NCBI RefSeq assembly: GCF_003260975.1
Contig: NZ_CP030041.1
Span: 4,095,501-4,159,500 of the forward strand
Reading direction: 5' to 3'
DNA length: 64,000 nucleotides
DNA from: Echinicola strongylocentroti
GTDB lineage: Bacteria > Bacteroidota > Bacteroidia > Cytophagales > Cyclobacteriaceae
Part shown: in pieces, positions 24,784-34,748 of the stretch
Position numbering within the stretch: position 1 is the stretch's first letter
Layout of the letters: the number at the start of each line of letters is the position of its first letter
Notes under the pieces: model-generated
Databases searched by the model: none
What the model saw: only the letters and a program-made list of their open reading frames with translations
Told to the model about the DNA's origin: nothing
Program-made: the position numbers and the translations under genes

Positions 24784-26430
24784 CTATTTTTCTTCTTTTT
24801 CTTTGCTTTTAGCCCATTCGTCGATAATCTGTTGGACTTCATCTTCATCCGGATAGGGGAGGCGGATGTTGGGCTCATTGAACAAGTTTTGAGGGTTTTG
24901 GGGTTGTTCGATTGGTCGTCGCCAATCCATGATCATTTTCATGGTGGGCCGCTCTTCTGCCCTCCATACAAAACCCTCTAGCTTGGTATTTTCTTCATTG
25001 AGCATATGGGGAGGGGTGAAGGATGCTTCCGGATTGATAGTGTGGTTGATTTTGGCTACATTTCCGTTTTCAAAGTACATGATGATTTTGCCGCACAGTA
25101 AGGAGTTGGTCCCCTGTAAGGTGGTGTCATTTTCCAATGCGAAGTAGAGGGATTCTCCGTTTCCTTCCACTTCCAATTTATCCATATCACCATCTGAAAA
25201 ATACCCGATCATTTCCCGGCCTTTGATTTGGTTATAATTGGCAATGGTGTCAGTGGTGATGGCAAAGGCATTGTCCTTCAGAAAAGCCCTGTCAATATCT
25301 TCATTGGCAATAAGAAAGTGAATGCTGTCAGCAGATATCTGGCTCTTGTTGTTCCATAATAACGGATCCCCGTAGAGGTAGATGGTAGAGTCTGCATATA
25401 CGTAAACGGTGCTGTCTGCCCTACCGGACATTTCGCCTTTGATCATGCGGGTGTTTGGGAAAGCCAGCATGTGGCGGTTTTCAGCTGCTTCACTGTCTTT
25501 GCTGATCAACGTGTCAGCGGTCATGTACATGGTGTCAGCTTCAAAATATTTTTGGACCAACGCATTGCCGAATACTTCGGAATATTTTTTTTCTTCCCAG
25601 TATTTGCCTACATCCCCAAATACTTCGATGTTTCTTTCCTTGTTGTAAATACTTACATTGTCTTGTCCCTCGTAGTACTTTTTGTTTTCATCGTAAAAGA
25701 GCTCGTCCCCCGTTACTCTGGAGGTTTCGTTTTCTACATCTCCTTCATAGAAGCGGAATTGCTTGTTTTGGGTGTCATAATAGCTGCCCTTTTTGGCGTT
25801 GAGCTCGTCCCCTTTTTCAGAACGGATGTTGGTGAGTCCTTCTGTTTCGACAATCTTTGGAACGGTAAAATAATAGAGCTTGTTGGACTTCAGTGTATAT
25901 TCTGGATTGACCAGTATGACATTGTCTGTGAAGGTGATTTTTTCTTCCTGCGTTTGGTAGCGTCCCGTTTGGCTGGTCAGGACATTGGTGCTGTCGACGA
26001 CTTTACCGAAGTTAAAATAATCGGCGACGCCTGACCTTCTGTTGTAATCCAAAAAATCGGTGTAGAGCGTGGTTCCAGCTTTGACAAAAACCACCTTGTC
26101 CCGAAGTTTGGCCATTTGGGTGTTTCCATTGTAGTCAGCGTAAAAGCTGGTTACCGTTACGGTGTCTTTGGGGTTTTCTATTCTGACTTTACCAAAAAGC
26201 TCAGATTTGTTGCCTTTTTGATTGTAATATGCCGAATCGCAGTAAATAGTGATTTCCTTTTGTGTCATTACCACATTGCCCAATACCCGTTGAATGTCCG
26301 TACCGTCGTTTTTGATGCTGTCAGCTCTGTTGATATTTAAAAATTCCCGCTGGTTTTGAGCATGGGCCAGGAGGGTGCCCAAAAATAAACAAAGTAGGAT
26401 AAGGGGGTATTTGATAGTCTTTTTTAGCAT
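24784..26430 (-). CDS. OstA/LptA-like LPS-transport family protein
   Basis: A 548-residue secreted protein (signal MLKKTIKYPLILLCLFLGTLLAHA) made of repeated beta-jellyroll units of the OstA/LptA type. The repeats read as Y-x-G-N or F-G-x-V steps with VxADxLxY-type strands, such as NVVMTQKEITIYCDSAYYNQKGNKSE and KVVFVKAGTTLYTDF. Bacteroidota carry long OstA-like proteins of this type and they are thought to shield lipid A in transit. It diverges from tilS with a gap of only 49 bases, so both promoters share that space. Confidence 0.82.
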   Translation of the reverse strand: MLKKTIKYPLILLCLFLGTLLAHAQNQREFLNINRADSIKNDGTDIQRVLGNVVMTQKEITIYCDSAYYNQKGNKSELFGKVRIENPKDTVTVTSFYADYNGNTQMAKLRDKVVFVKAGTTLYTDFLDYNRRSGVADYFNFGKVVDSTNVLTSQTGRYQTQEEKITFTDNVILVNPEYTLKSNKLYYFTVPKIVETEGLTNIRSEKGDELNAKKGSYYDTQNKQFRFYEGDVENETSRVTGDELFYDENKKYYEGQDNVSIYNKERNIEVFGDVGKYWEEKKYSEVFGNALVQKYFEADTMYMTADTLISKDSEAAENRHMLAFPNTRMIKGEMSGRADSTVYVYADSTIYLYGDPLLWNNKSQISADSIHFLIANEDIDRAFLKDNAFAITTDTIANYNQIKGREMIGYFSDGDMDKLEVEGNGESLYFALENDTTLQGTNSLLCGKIIMYFENGNVAKINHTINPEASFTPPHMLNEENTKLEGFVWRAEERPTMKMIMDWRRPIEQPQNPQNLFNEPNIRLPYPDEDEVQQIIDEWAKSKEKEEK

Positions 26431-26479
26431 TTGGTTTTATATGAACGACAAAATTAATCAAAAATGGTATTTTTGGATT

Positions 26480-27802
26480 ATGCTTGACCAGTTTATCAGT
26501 CATATACGGACAAAAAATCTTTTAGATGCCCATAAGCGTTATTTGTTGGCCATGAGTGGTGGTATTGACAGTGTTGCTTTGGCATGGTTGCTCAAAAAAG
26601 CAGGAGTTTCATTTTGTGTGGCCCATTGTAATTTTGGGTTACGGGGGCTTGAAAGCGATGGTGATGAGCAATTTGTCAGGAGCTTGGCCAAAGCCCATGG
26701 GGTGGAGGTTTTCGTAGAGCGTTTTGATACCAAGGCCTATGCTGTATCAAAGGGCGTGTCCACACAGATGGCTGCAAGAGATCTCAGGTATGCGTGGTTT
26801 GCGAAGCTGGTGCATAAGCACCGGTTCGGGGGCGTGGTCGTGGCCCATCATGCAGATGACCAGTTGGAAACGGTGCTTCTAAACCTCATGCGTGGCACTG
26901 GTATCGAGGGTATTTATGGCATGGCGGAAATCAGGGAGCAGGTGATCAGACCACTTCTTCCCTTTTCACGAGAGCAATTGACCGAGTTTATGGCGAGGGA
27001 AAACCTCACATGGAGAGAGGATAGTTCCAATAGCCAAAGTGACTATAAACGGAATTTTATCCGAAATGAGGTATTGCCGCTGATGAAGGGGTACGATAGC
27101 GGAGTTGGAGAAAAGTTGAAGATGAGCTTTGAGCGAATGAAAGATACCGGGAAGGCTTTTTTTTACCTTTACGATGAATGGAAGAAAAAAGCAGTTGGCC
27201 AAGAAGGGAAGCTCCTGTATATGGAAAAATCTTCTTTGGAGAATGTCCCGGGAAGATCCAGTCTTTTATATTACTGGTTGCGGGATTATGGTTTTAATCC
27301 TGTACAGGTGGATGATATGTTGGCGGTGATGTGGTCTGGAGAAGTGGGGCAGCAATTTGTCTCGACAGATTATCTGGTCAATATCGACCGGGAATATTTA
27401 TTGTTGGGAAGGAGACAGGAAGCTTTTGCGGAGCTTGAATTTGCCAAGACTGATGTCGCACTTTCGTTTGAAGACAAAGAATACGATGTGCTCATCCTGC
27501 AGGGAGAAACGGCCTTGGACGTTAGAAAGGAGAATGCCATGCTCGATAGGGAAACGATGGTGTTTCCGCTGACGCTACGCAAATGGCAGGAAGGTGACCG
27601 GTTTAGGCCACTGGGAATGAAAAAATTTAAGAAAATAAGTGATTTTTTAATAGATTTGAAAGTACCTATAATTGTCAAAAATAACGTAAAGGTGCTTACA
27701 GATGCCGAAGGGAATGTGATTTGGGTGGTAGGTTATCGAGTGGATGACCGATTTAAGGTAACTTCTACCACTAAAAAGGTAATGTATTTCAAGTTAAAAT
27801 AG
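26480..27802 (+). CDS. tilS: tRNA(Ile)-lysidine synthase
   Basis: A 440-residue N-type ATP pyrophosphatase that puts lysidine on C34 of tRNA-Ile(CAU). PP-loop SGGIDS (26-31), VAHHADDQLETVLLNLMRG and the C-terminal TilS domain (REGDRFRPLGM-like WQEGDRFRPLGMKKFKKISDFL) identify it. I chose the ATG at 26480 (MLDQFISHI); 35 upstream codons in frame overlap the divergent OstA-like start region and are not conserved in kind. A CNBD-only gene starts eight bases after its stop. Confidence 0.93.
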   Translation: MLDQFISHIRTKNLLDAHKRYLLAMSGGIDSVALAWLLKKAGVSFCVAHCNFGLRGLESDGDEQFVRSLAKAHGVEVFVERFDTKAYAVSKGVSTQMAARDLRYAWFAKLVHKHRFGGVVVAHHADDQLETVLLNLMRGTGIEGIYGMAEIREQVIRPLLPFSREQLTEFMARENLTWREDSSNSQSDYKRNFIRNEVLPLMKGYDSGVGEKLKMSFERMKDTGKAFFYLYDEWKKKAVGQEGKLLYMEKSSLENVPGRSSLLYYWLRDYGFNPVQVDDMLAVMWSGEVGQQFVSTDYLVNIDREYLLLGRRQEAFAELEFAKTDVALSFEDKEYDVLILQGETALDVRKENAMLDRETMVFPLTLRKWQEGDRFRPLGMKKFKKISDFLIDLKVPIIVKNNVKVLTDAEGNVIWVVGYRVDDRFKVTSTTKKVMYFKLK

Positions 27803-27809
27803 GATCTCT

Positions 27810-28325
27810 ATGCTTAATCCTTTTAAGAGGACGTATACTGAAGAAGAGTTAAAGGTTTTTGAGTTTTTGTCAAGAACCCAGTTTTTCAATTACCTGAAAT
27901 ATTCAGATATGTACCGGTTTCTGCCAGCGATTCATTACCGCAAGTACCTGAAAGATGAGGTGGTGTTTTTCAGAAATGACCCAAGTCAAGCGCTTTATAT
28001 TGTTAAGAGCGGCACAATCAGCCTAAATGTGGATGTTAGGGAGAGTTTTGAGACTATATTTAAGGTGCGGGAAGAGGTGGCTTTTGGAGAAAATTCCCTT
28101 TTGGATGATGCAAAAAGAATCTATACGGCAGTGGTAGAATCAGAAGAGGCCGAACTTATGGTGATACCCAATTATGCGATCAAAGAGATTTTTGACAGCT
28201 CTCCAAAAGTGAAAGCCAAAATGTTGACCTCTTTGGCCAATTACTACGATACGAGAAATCACCAATTGTTCTCATCCTACCGTAAGTCTTTTGGTTTTTT
28301 TAATCTCAGCCAAATGTTTGAATGA
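27810..28325 (+). CDS. Cyclic-nucleotide-binding-domain protein without a DNA-binding domain
   Basis: A 171-residue protein with a single Crp-type beta-barrel (about 25-125: EVVFFRNDPSQALYIVKSGTISLNVD...FGENSLLDDAKRIYTAVVESEEAEL). The canonical phosphate-binding FGE-x-AL-x10-R is present in altered form (FGENSLLDDAKR). After the barrel comes only a short helical tail of about 40 residues with no helix-turn-helix. It is coupled to tilS by an eight-base gap. A ligand-sensing adaptor role is inferred; partner unknown. Confidence 0.75.
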   Translation: MLNPFKRTYTEEELKVFEFLSRTQFFNYLKYSDMYRFLPAIHYRKYLKDEVVFFRNDPSQALYIVKSGTISLNVDVRESFETIFKVREEVAFGENSLLDDAKRIYTAVVESEEAELMVIPNYAIKEIFDSSPKVKAKMLTSLANYYDTRNHQLFSSYRKSFGFFNLSQMFE

Positions 28326-28364
28326 TGGTCGAAGGTAGAAGTCCGAAGTGGGAAGTGGGAAACA

Positions 28365-28415
28365 ACGTCCAAACCTTCCATTTTTCAAACCTTATAACCT
28401 TCCAACCTCTAAACT
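28365..28415. repeat. Degenerate AACCTTNNAACC short repeats
   Basis: Several near-copies of CCTTCCAT / AAACCTTATAACCTTCCAACC lie between the CNBD gene and mdh. They are the reverse complement of the GGTTGTAAAG-type strings at 20215, 45950 and 50938. Confidence 0.45.
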
Positions 28416-28516
28416 ATCCCCAACTAATCAATTGATTGCTTTAATTAATACCCATTCTTTAATATCTTAGCGGAGCTTTTCAAAAAATCTACAAATTATT
28501 AAACAAATCATAAATC

Positions 28517-29455
28517 ATGACTAAAGTAACCGTAGTTGGAGCTGGTAATGTGGGCGCTACTTGTGCTGACGTATTGGCCTACAGAGAAATTGCTGAAGAG
28601 ATCGTATTGGTAGATATCAAAGAGGGTGTTGCCGAAGGGAAGGCGCTTGATATTTGGCAGAAAGCCCCCATCAACGCATATGATAGCAGAACAGTAGGGA
28701 GTACAAATGATTACGCCAAAACAGCAGGCTCTGATGTCGTAGTGATCACTTCAGGATTGCCGCGTAAGCCAGGCATGACCCGTGATGACCTGATCGAGAC
28801 CAACGCAGGAATTGTTAAGTCAGTTACTGAAAATGTGATCAAGCATTCCCCTGAAGCCATTATCATCATTGTTTCCAATCCATTGGATGTGATGACTTAT
28901 CAGGCGCACATTACTTCCAAAATGCCTCGTACCAAAGTCATTGGTATGGCGGGTATCTTGGATACAGCGCGTTACCGTGCATTCTTGGCAGAAGCGCTTG
29001 ATGTGTCCCCTAAGGAAATCCAAGCGATCCTAATGGGTGGACATGGAGATACTATGGTGCCACTACCAAGATACACCACGGTAGCAGGTATTCCAGTGAC
29101 TGAACTGATCGAAAAGGATAAATTGGATGCCATCATCGAGAGAACCAAATTCGGTGGCGGAGAGCTAGTGAAGCTGATGGGTACTTCTGCTTGGTATGCT
29201 CCTGGATCAGCCGCAGCCCAAATGGTGGAAGCAATCTTGAAAAACCAACGTAGAGTATTTCCTGTTTGTATTAAACTGGATGGCGAGTATGGAATTGATG
29301 ATTGCTACTTGGGTGTTCCGGTTATCCTTGGTAAAAACGGTGTGGAGAAAGTTATTGAACTCGACCTTAATGAAGAAGAAAAAGCACTTCTTGAGACTTC
29401 CAGAAGTCACGTAAAAGAAGTGATGAAGGTATTGGAAAGTGTCAGTTCTAAATAA
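28517..29455 (+). CDS. mdh: Malate dehydrogenase (LDH-like type)
   Basis: A 312-residue NAD-dependent enzyme of the TCA cycle. Rossmann motif VVGAGNVGATCADVL (5-19), Asp33 in LVDIKEG selecting NAD, the substrate Arg motifs GLPRKPGMTRDDL and GMAGILDTARYRAFLAE, and the catalytic GGHGDTMVPL (His about 174) identify the LDH-like MDH family usual in Bacteroidota. It is a single-gene unit ending in a strong terminator. Confidence 0.96.
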   Translation: MTKVTVVGAGNVGATCADVLAYREIAEEIVLVDIKEGVAEGKALDIWQKAPINAYDSRTVGSTNDYAKTAGSDVVVITSGLPRKPGMTRDDLIETNAGIVKSVTENVIKHSPEAIIIIVSNPLDVMTYQAHITSKMPRTKVIGMAGILDTARYRAFLAEALDVSPKEIQAILMGGHGDTMVPLPRYTTVAGIPVTELIEKDKLDAIIERTKFGGGELVKLMGTSAWYAPGSAAAQMVEAILKNQRRVFPVCIKLDGEYGIDDCYLGVPVILGKNGVEKVIELDLNEEEKALLETSRSHVKEVMKVLESVSSK

Positions 29456-29489
29456 GCCAATGATAAGGCAAGCATGAATTAGTTAAATG

Positions 29490-29515
29490 AATCCCGGTCA
29501 ACGACCGGGATTTTT
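29490..29515 (+). terminator. Terminator of mdh
   Basis: AATCCCGGTC (29490-29499) pairs with GACCGGGATT (29503-29512) around a three-base loop, followed by a T-run. It lies 35 bases after the mdh stop. Confidence 0.9.
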
Positions 29516-29602
29516 ATTTTTTAAACGGCGAATTATTTGTAAGAACATTTTCATGTCTTTAATTTACACCTATAAGTAACTATACATTTTCACGGGTTAA
29601 GT

Positions 29603-32326
29603 ATGCTAAAGCGTTTGTTGGTGATCCTTCTGGTCATAGTGATTGGATTGGCCGGTTATCTTTTTTATACATCCAGGGCTTTTACGGGGGAGGTCGATGC
29701 CATCGAATTAGTTTCGGATGATGCTGTTTTTGTGTTCGAGACCAAGGAGCCGGTTAAGGCTTGGAACCAATTGGTAAGTCAGCCGATCTGGAAGCGGCTT
29801 TCTGCTGTTCCTTCGCTGAAGGATGTAGAAAACCAGCTCGTGGTGCTGGATAGCCTAACGGGTAGGGCCGGTAAGTTGGAGAGTACGTTAAGTGGCAACA
29901 AGTTTATCGTGTCGGTTCATCCCACAGCGAAATCAGAATTTGACTTTTTGTTTTTAGTGGCCTTTGAGGATAAAGGACAAGACCAGTTTATTCAGTCCAT
30001 TCGCGACAAGGTCGCTCCTGGGCAAATCAAGTCAAGAAATCACAGTGGGGAGACAATCTATGAATACAAGAACCCTGACAGGAATTCAACACTCTCCTAT
30101 ACCGTATTGGAAAATGTCGTAGTGGCAAGCTACAATTCCTTTCTGATCGAAGAAGCCATTCGCTATATCCAATCTGACAATCTTAAGAGCTTTAAAGATA
30201 CTTATAAGGAGCTTTATGCTTCGCAAAATGAAGCCAAGGACGGATTAGGGCTTTTCAGGGTGGGCAGTGCAGGTTTGGCCAGCTTCATGAACGGGGTAGC
30301 GCAGGAGGATAATTTGGAATTCCCCAATAATTTTGCCCAGCACCGTTTATCAGCCAACTTGGAACTGAAATTTGCGGAGAACAAGATTTTTCTTGATGGA
30401 TTTACTTTCTACAGGGATGGAGAGAAGGTGGATTTTGCCAACGACAAGCAAGGAGGAGGCAATCTTTTTAGCAATTATATTTCCAACAGGACGGCGGTTT
30501 ACTTCCAGTATAATGTTAATGGCACCGAACAGATAGAGCGTATCGCCAATCCTGCATTTAGGCCTAAGAATACATTGATGGGTGAAGTGGAGAAGAACTT
30601 GAAGGGAAAGGGCTTTATGGAAAATCTTAGTGGAGAAGTCGGCTATATGGTTTTAGAGAAGCTTCCTAATGCGGATACCGATAAAGTATTGATCATAAAG
30701 GCGGTGGATCCTCAAAAATCCCTTGACCTTTTGAAGCAGTTTAGCCTAACGCTTAGCCAAGGAGATTCCTCCAAGCTCCTGAGTGATCATTATAAAGAAC
30801 AAGAACTTTTCTTGATCAACCAACCAGAATTTCCCGCCCACCTATTCAATGGACAATTCTTGGGTTTCCCACATACTTTTGTGACGTTATATAAAGACAT
30901 GCTGGTCATGGGGAATACCGTGAAAGCAATCAAAGTATTCGTGGATGATATTTATAATGACAATACTTGGGGGAGATCACTTAACCAACGCCGGTTTTTG
31001 GAAGGTATATCAAAGAATGCAGGGTTTAATTTTATCGTCAATATCCCGCGGTTTTGGAATTCCCTTTTGGAAACCAGTTCGCCCAGATGGGGCGGATTAT
31101 TCCAGAAGTATGCACCCCAGCTGAAGTCCATTGACCTGGTGGCTTTGCAGCTGAGCGAAATTGGAGATGAGCAATATGTCAACCTGGAACTAGGATATAA
31201 TCTCAATCCCATAAAATCGGTCAAGGATATTCTTCTCACAGAAAGTATGGGGCTGCAGTTTGCAGAACCGCTCACCTATGGACCAAAGACCTTGGAGAAT
31301 TTCAATGATAAAAGCACCGATTTTATAGTACAAGATGCCACAGGGAAGATTCACTTTTTCAATGATGAGGGAGAACGGATTTTTTCCAAAGAGGTAACTG
31401 GTAATATCAAGAGTGACATTTATCAAATTGATTATTATAAAAATGGCAAGCTCCAGTTGGTTTTTGCTACGGACAGCATGATTTATGCTTTTGACAGGTT
31501 GGGGAGTCCTTTACCTGCTTACCCTATCCGGTTGCCTAGAGGGACGGCTATTGAGCAGATGAGCTTGGTGGATTATAATAACACCAAGGATTATCGTTAT
31601 TTCACAGCGACTACCAGTGGAGACCTTTATATTTTTGATAAAAAAGGCAATAACCTAGAGGGCTGGACCCCACGAAGTACATCTGGGGTATTGGCTGTAT
31701 CTCCCCAGCACCACCGGCTGTCAGGGGTAGGGGACTATATGCTAGCGCTAAACAGGAATGGCGAGCTGTATATCATGAACAGGAGGGGAGAACTCCAGAC
31801 AGGTGCTCCGATCAACTTGGGAGAGGGAGTTGCCAGTGATTATGCATTGATCCAGCATGGGGACAGAGGGGATACACAGCTGGTGACCGTGACTGCGGAA
31901 GGGGAAGTGATTCGCGTCAACTTTAGAGGGGAGTTGACCTATCGGAACCAATTATTACGTCCGGATAAAAACACCCGGTTTAGCTTGGTGAAAGACCAGA
32001 TGGGGGATCGCTACTATTTTGTTGTCCAAGAGTATAATAAAATCACGGTAATGGACAGTGACCTGAATACCGTATTTGAAAAGAACATGGTTTCTGATGA
32101 CCTCGATTTCCAGTTTTTTAGTTTTGGAGGGGACAAGAATATCTTTGTGGTCATCGATCGGGTACAGGAGTTTATTTTTCTATATAATCTAGAAGGAGAG
32201 CTGCTCAATACAAGGCCACTCAATGGTAAACACCAAGTGGAGATAAAGTATTCAGGGAGTAAAAATGAATATACGATCTATGCTGTCCACCAAAATCAAT
32301 TCTCAGCATATAAGCTTCCACTTTAA
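29603..32326 (+). CDS. DUF3352-domain protein, membrane-anchored, large
   Basis: A 907-residue protein anchored by one N-terminal transmembrane helix (residues 5-24), with the rest predicted outside the cytoplasm. The first part (about 30-520) fits DUF3352, with phrases such as DAVFVFETKEPVKAWNQL and LENVVVASYNSFLIEEAI. The last part (about 560-905) looks like a WD/PQQ-like beta-propeller with repeated short strand units (YIFDKKGNNLEGW; LYIMNRRGELQTGAPINLGEG). No catalytic motif is visible and the role is unknown. It is followed by an MscS channel that has its own promoter. Confidence 0.75.
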   Translation: MLKRLLVILLVIVIGLAGYLFYTSRAFTGEVDAIELVSDDAVFVFETKEPVKAWNQLVSQPIWKRLSAVPSLKDVENQLVVLDSLTGRAGKLESTLSGNKFIVSVHPTAKSEFDFLFLVAFEDKGQDQFIQSIRDKVAPGQIKSRNHSGETIYEYKNPDRNSTLSYTVLENVVVASYNSFLIEEAIRYIQSDNLKSFKDTYKELYASQNEAKDGLGLFRVGSAGLASFMNGVAQEDNLEFPNNFAQHRLSANLELKFAENKIFLDGFTFYRDGEKVDFANDKQGGGNLFSNYISNRTAVYFQYNVNGTEQIERIANPAFRPKNTLMGEVEKNLKGKGFMENLSGEVGYMVLEKLPNADTDKVLIIKAVDPQKSLDLLKQFSLTLSQGDSSKLLSDHYKEQELFLINQPEFPAHLFNGQFLGFPHTFVTLYKDMLVMGNTVKAIKVFVDDIYNDNTWGRSLNQRRFLEGISKNAGFNFIVNIPRFWNSLLETSSPRWGGLFQKYAPQLKSIDLVALQLSEIGDEQYVNLELGYNLNPIKSVKDILLTESMGLQFAEPLTYGPKTLENFNDKSTDFIVQDATGKIHFFNDEGERIFSKEVTGNIKSDIYQIDYYKNGKLQLVFATDSMIYAFDRLGSPLPAYPIRLPRGTAIEQMSLVDYNNTKDYRYFTATTSGDLYIFDKKGNNLEGWTPRSTSGVLAVSPQHHRLSGVGDYMLALNRNGELYIMNRRGELQTGAPINLGEGVASDYALIQHGDRGDTQLVTVTAEGEVIRVNFRGELTYRNQLLRPDKNTRFSLVKDQMGDRYYFVVQEYNKITVMDSDLNTVFEKNMVSDDLDFQFFSFGGDKNIFVVIDRVQEFIFLYNLEGELLNTRPLNGKHQVEIKYSGSKNEYTIYAVHQNQFSAYKLPL

Positions 32327-32333
32327 TAGAGGC

Positions 32334-32365
32334 TTGGGATGGTTACACGTAATTGCGTAGCTTTG
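32334..32365 (+). promoter_or_regulatory. Promoter of the MscS-family gene
   Basis: TAGCTTTG (32358-32365) is a perfect TAnnTTTG box with a TTG core 21 bases upstream (32334-32336). Transcription from near 32372 would exclude the longer ORF start at 32353 and supports the ATG at 32389. Confidence 0.6.
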
Positions 32366-32388
32366 CAACGGATAAAAAAGCAACAACC

Positions 32389-34047
32389 ATGAGGTTACAA
32401 CTAAGGCTGCTCTTACTAGGGCTTACATTGTTATTTAGCACTGCTGTTTTTGGAGCAGAAGGCGTTGACGGGAAGTTTCCCCAAATAGAAGATACAGCTT
32501 CTTATGTGAATCTTTCCACTCCCTACACTACCACACTTACATTTTTCCTTAACCTAGAAGAAAAGAACTATCGACCAGAGAATGCCGCCAAAACATTGGG
32601 AGGAGATCTAGCTCCTAAAGAAGCGCAAAAACAGGTGGTGAAGCTTAAGCAGGTGTTTGATGGTCAGGGGGTCTTTGTGGAGGTAGATGGTATACCCAAT
32701 GAGGCCAATTATACGGACTCAACAAGAAGTTACCAGTCGAAATACTTTTTTGACAATAACCGTCTTCCTCAGATTTTCCTCGAAAAAACGGGAGACCAAT
32801 GGAAGTTTTCCAGCTATACCGTTTCCCAGATCGATGAGCTTCATAAAGAAACGTATCCCTACGGCACCGCTAAACTCCTTAACTTGTTGCCTAAAATTGG
32901 CCAGCAGGTTTATTTGGGATTACATTTATGGCAGTTGTGCGGAATGTTCCTATTGGTGCTTTTTGTTTTTACGGCGCATAAGCTATTTACTTTTATTGTG
33001 GATAGAGGGATGTACCATGTATCCCTAAAGCTGGGCTATAAGCAGGTCGCCGAGACCTATTTGCTCCCTGTGGCACGGGTGATCAGTATTTACCTAGTCG
33101 TGCTGTTGGTAGATATTTTTATCCGTGTATTACAGCTTCCGATTGAGGTGGTTTCATGGATTGTGATCCTGCTGAATGCAGCAAAACCACTGATCATTAC
33201 CATTGTTTTTTATAAACTGGCGGATTTATTGTCTGCATATTTCGAAAGACAAGCAGACAAGACAGCGTCCAACTTGGATGATCAGTTAGTGCCATTGATA
33301 CGGAAGACGTTAAAAGCATTCATCATCATCGTAGGCTCGTTGTTTATCCTGAAAAATGGCTTACAGGTGGATATTTGGCCATTTCTGACAGGCCTTTCCA
33401 TTGGTGGCTTGGCTTTTGCCTTGGCCGCCCAGGATACCATCAAGAACTTCTTTGGTTCGGTGATGATCTTTATCGACAAGCCTTTTCAAGTCGGGGATTG
33501 GATTACCAGTGGAGATGTGGACGGTACGGTGGAGGAAGTTGGTTTTCGCTCGACACGGGTACGGACATTCCGAAATTCCCTGATGTATATTCCCAATGGC
33601 CGTATCGCTGATGCCACGGTCGATAACCATGGTTTGCGACAATACCGGAGGTTTTATACGACCATCACCATTACTTACGGTACACCACCAGAGCTTATAA
33701 ATGTTTTTGTGGAGGGCTTGCGGGAAATCGTCAAGAACCACCCACAGACCAGAAAGGACTATTATAATGTGTACTTTAACAATATGTCAGCCTATAGCCT
33801 TGACATCATGTTCTATGTGTTTTTTGAGGTGCCCACTTGGGGGGATGAATTGCAAGGGAGACATGATCTTCTTATCCAAATCGTCAAGCTGGCCAACGAA
33901 CTAGGGGTGAACTTTGCCTTCCCTACCCAAACGCTACACATGGAAACATTCCCAGAGAAGGAAGGCCTGTCGCCAATATATGAAGGTAATGAAGGCACTT
34001 ATAAGAAACGATTGGATGAATTTATCCAGCGGGAAATGAAAAAGTAA
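32389..34047 (+). CDS. MscS-family mechanosensitive ion channel
   Basis: A 552-residue membrane protein with a signal-like N-terminus (to FGAEG), a periplasmic domain of about 150 residues, then about five transmembrane helices. The pore helix reads GLSIGGLAFALAAQDTIKNFFGSVMIF and the MscS beta domain follows with DKPFQVGDWITSGDVDGTVEEVGFRSTRVRTF. It should release osmolytes under membrane tension. The size suggests an intermediate MscS type (YbdG/YnaI-like) rather than MscK. I chose ATG 32389 because the upstream start lies inside the promoter. Confidence 0.9.
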   Translation: MRLQLRLLLLGLTLLFSTAVFGAEGVDGKFPQIEDTASYVNLSTPYTTTLTFFLNLEEKNYRPENAAKTLGGDLAPKEAQKQVVKLKQVFDGQGVFVEVDGIPNEANYTDSTRSYQSKYFFDNNRLPQIFLEKTGDQWKFSSYTVSQIDELHKETYPYGTAKLLNLLPKIGQQVYLGLHLWQLCGMFLLVLFVFTAHKLFTFIVDRGMYHVSLKLGYKQVAETYLLPVARVISIYLVVLLVDIFIRVLQLPIEVVSWIVILLNAAKPLIITIVFYKLADLLSAYFERQADKTASNLDDQLVPLIRKTLKAFIIIVGSLFILKNGLQVDIWPFLTGLSIGGLAFALAAQDTIKNFFGSVMIFIDKPFQVGDWITSGDVDGTVEEVGFRSTRVRTFRNSLMYIPNGRIADATVDNHGLRQYRRFYTTITITYGTPPELINVFVEGLREIVKNHPQTRKDYYNVYFNNMSAYSLDIMFYVFFEVPTWGDELQGRHDLLIQIVKLANELGVNFAFPTQTLHMETFPEKEGLSPIYEGNEGTYKKRLDEFIQREMKK

Positions 34048-34049
34048 CG

Positions 34050-34748
34050 TTATCTAGCCGGGGATCTAAAGAACCGACTGATCCCCCATACGCTTAGCGC
34101 CAATAGAACCACAAAGGCCACCACTTGAAAGGTATTGGTTCTGTTGTCAAGAGCTTCAGCAAAAGAACTGGCGACCAATCCTAGTCCAAAAGCTGTCAGC
34201 GTCCGTGGAAGCATTCCTAAAAAACCATAGATAAGGATGTTTTTCCATCCCGCCTTGATCATGGCAAAGAGAAGGTTAGAAAGAGCAAAGGGAATCACGG
34301 GGCTGATTCTGGTGAAAAACACCAAATTGCCTGTTTTATTACTTTTACTATTGAAGAGCTGTTTTGCTTTGGGATAATTGTTCAGGATAAGCGCAAGGCT
34401 GTTTTTGTCCAGTTTCATCCCTAGAAAGTACCCTAATAGACTCGCTAGGGAGTAGGAAATGATGACAGCTGGAAATACTGTCCATCCCCACCAATATCCC
34501 AATAGAATGGCAAGGATAGTGGTAGGACATAATGCCAATCCCATCATAATGGTGCTGGTAAGGATCAGAAGCAGGTATAAGCTAGGAGGTAGTGAGCTAG
34601 GAATGTCATGGTTAAGGTAGGCAAAACTGACCAACATAGTACTGCCAATGGCCGGGATCACCATTACCCAAAGCATAGCCAAGGCCATGAGAGGATTTTT
34701 TTGGTATAGGGAGCTGATATTGGATAAGAAGGCAGTGTGTCGAGCCAT
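34050..34748 (-). CDS. TVP38/TMEM64-family (VTT domain) membrane protein
   Basis: A 232-residue protein with about six hydrophobic segments and the VTT/DedA-like core (GYWWGWTVFPAVIISYSLASLLGYFLG; FFTRISPVIPFALSNLLFAMIKAGWKNILIYGFLGMLPRT in pieces). The re-entrant G-x-x-x-G and R-x-x-P features are those of lipid scramblase-like DedA/TMEM41 relatives. It stops three bases from the convergent MscS gene. Substrate and role are unknown. Confidence 0.82.
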   Translation of the reverse strand: MARHTAFLSNISSLYQKNPLMALAMLWVMVIPAIGSTMLVSFAYLNHDIPSSLPPSLYLLLILTSTIMMGLALCPTTILAILLGYWWGWTVFPAVIISYSLASLLGYFLGMKLDKNSLALILNNYPKAKQLFNSKSNKTGNLVFFTRISPVIPFALSNLLFAMIKAGWKNILIYGFLGMLPRTLTAFGLGLVASSFAEALDNRTNTFQVVAFVVLLALSVWGISRFFRSPAR

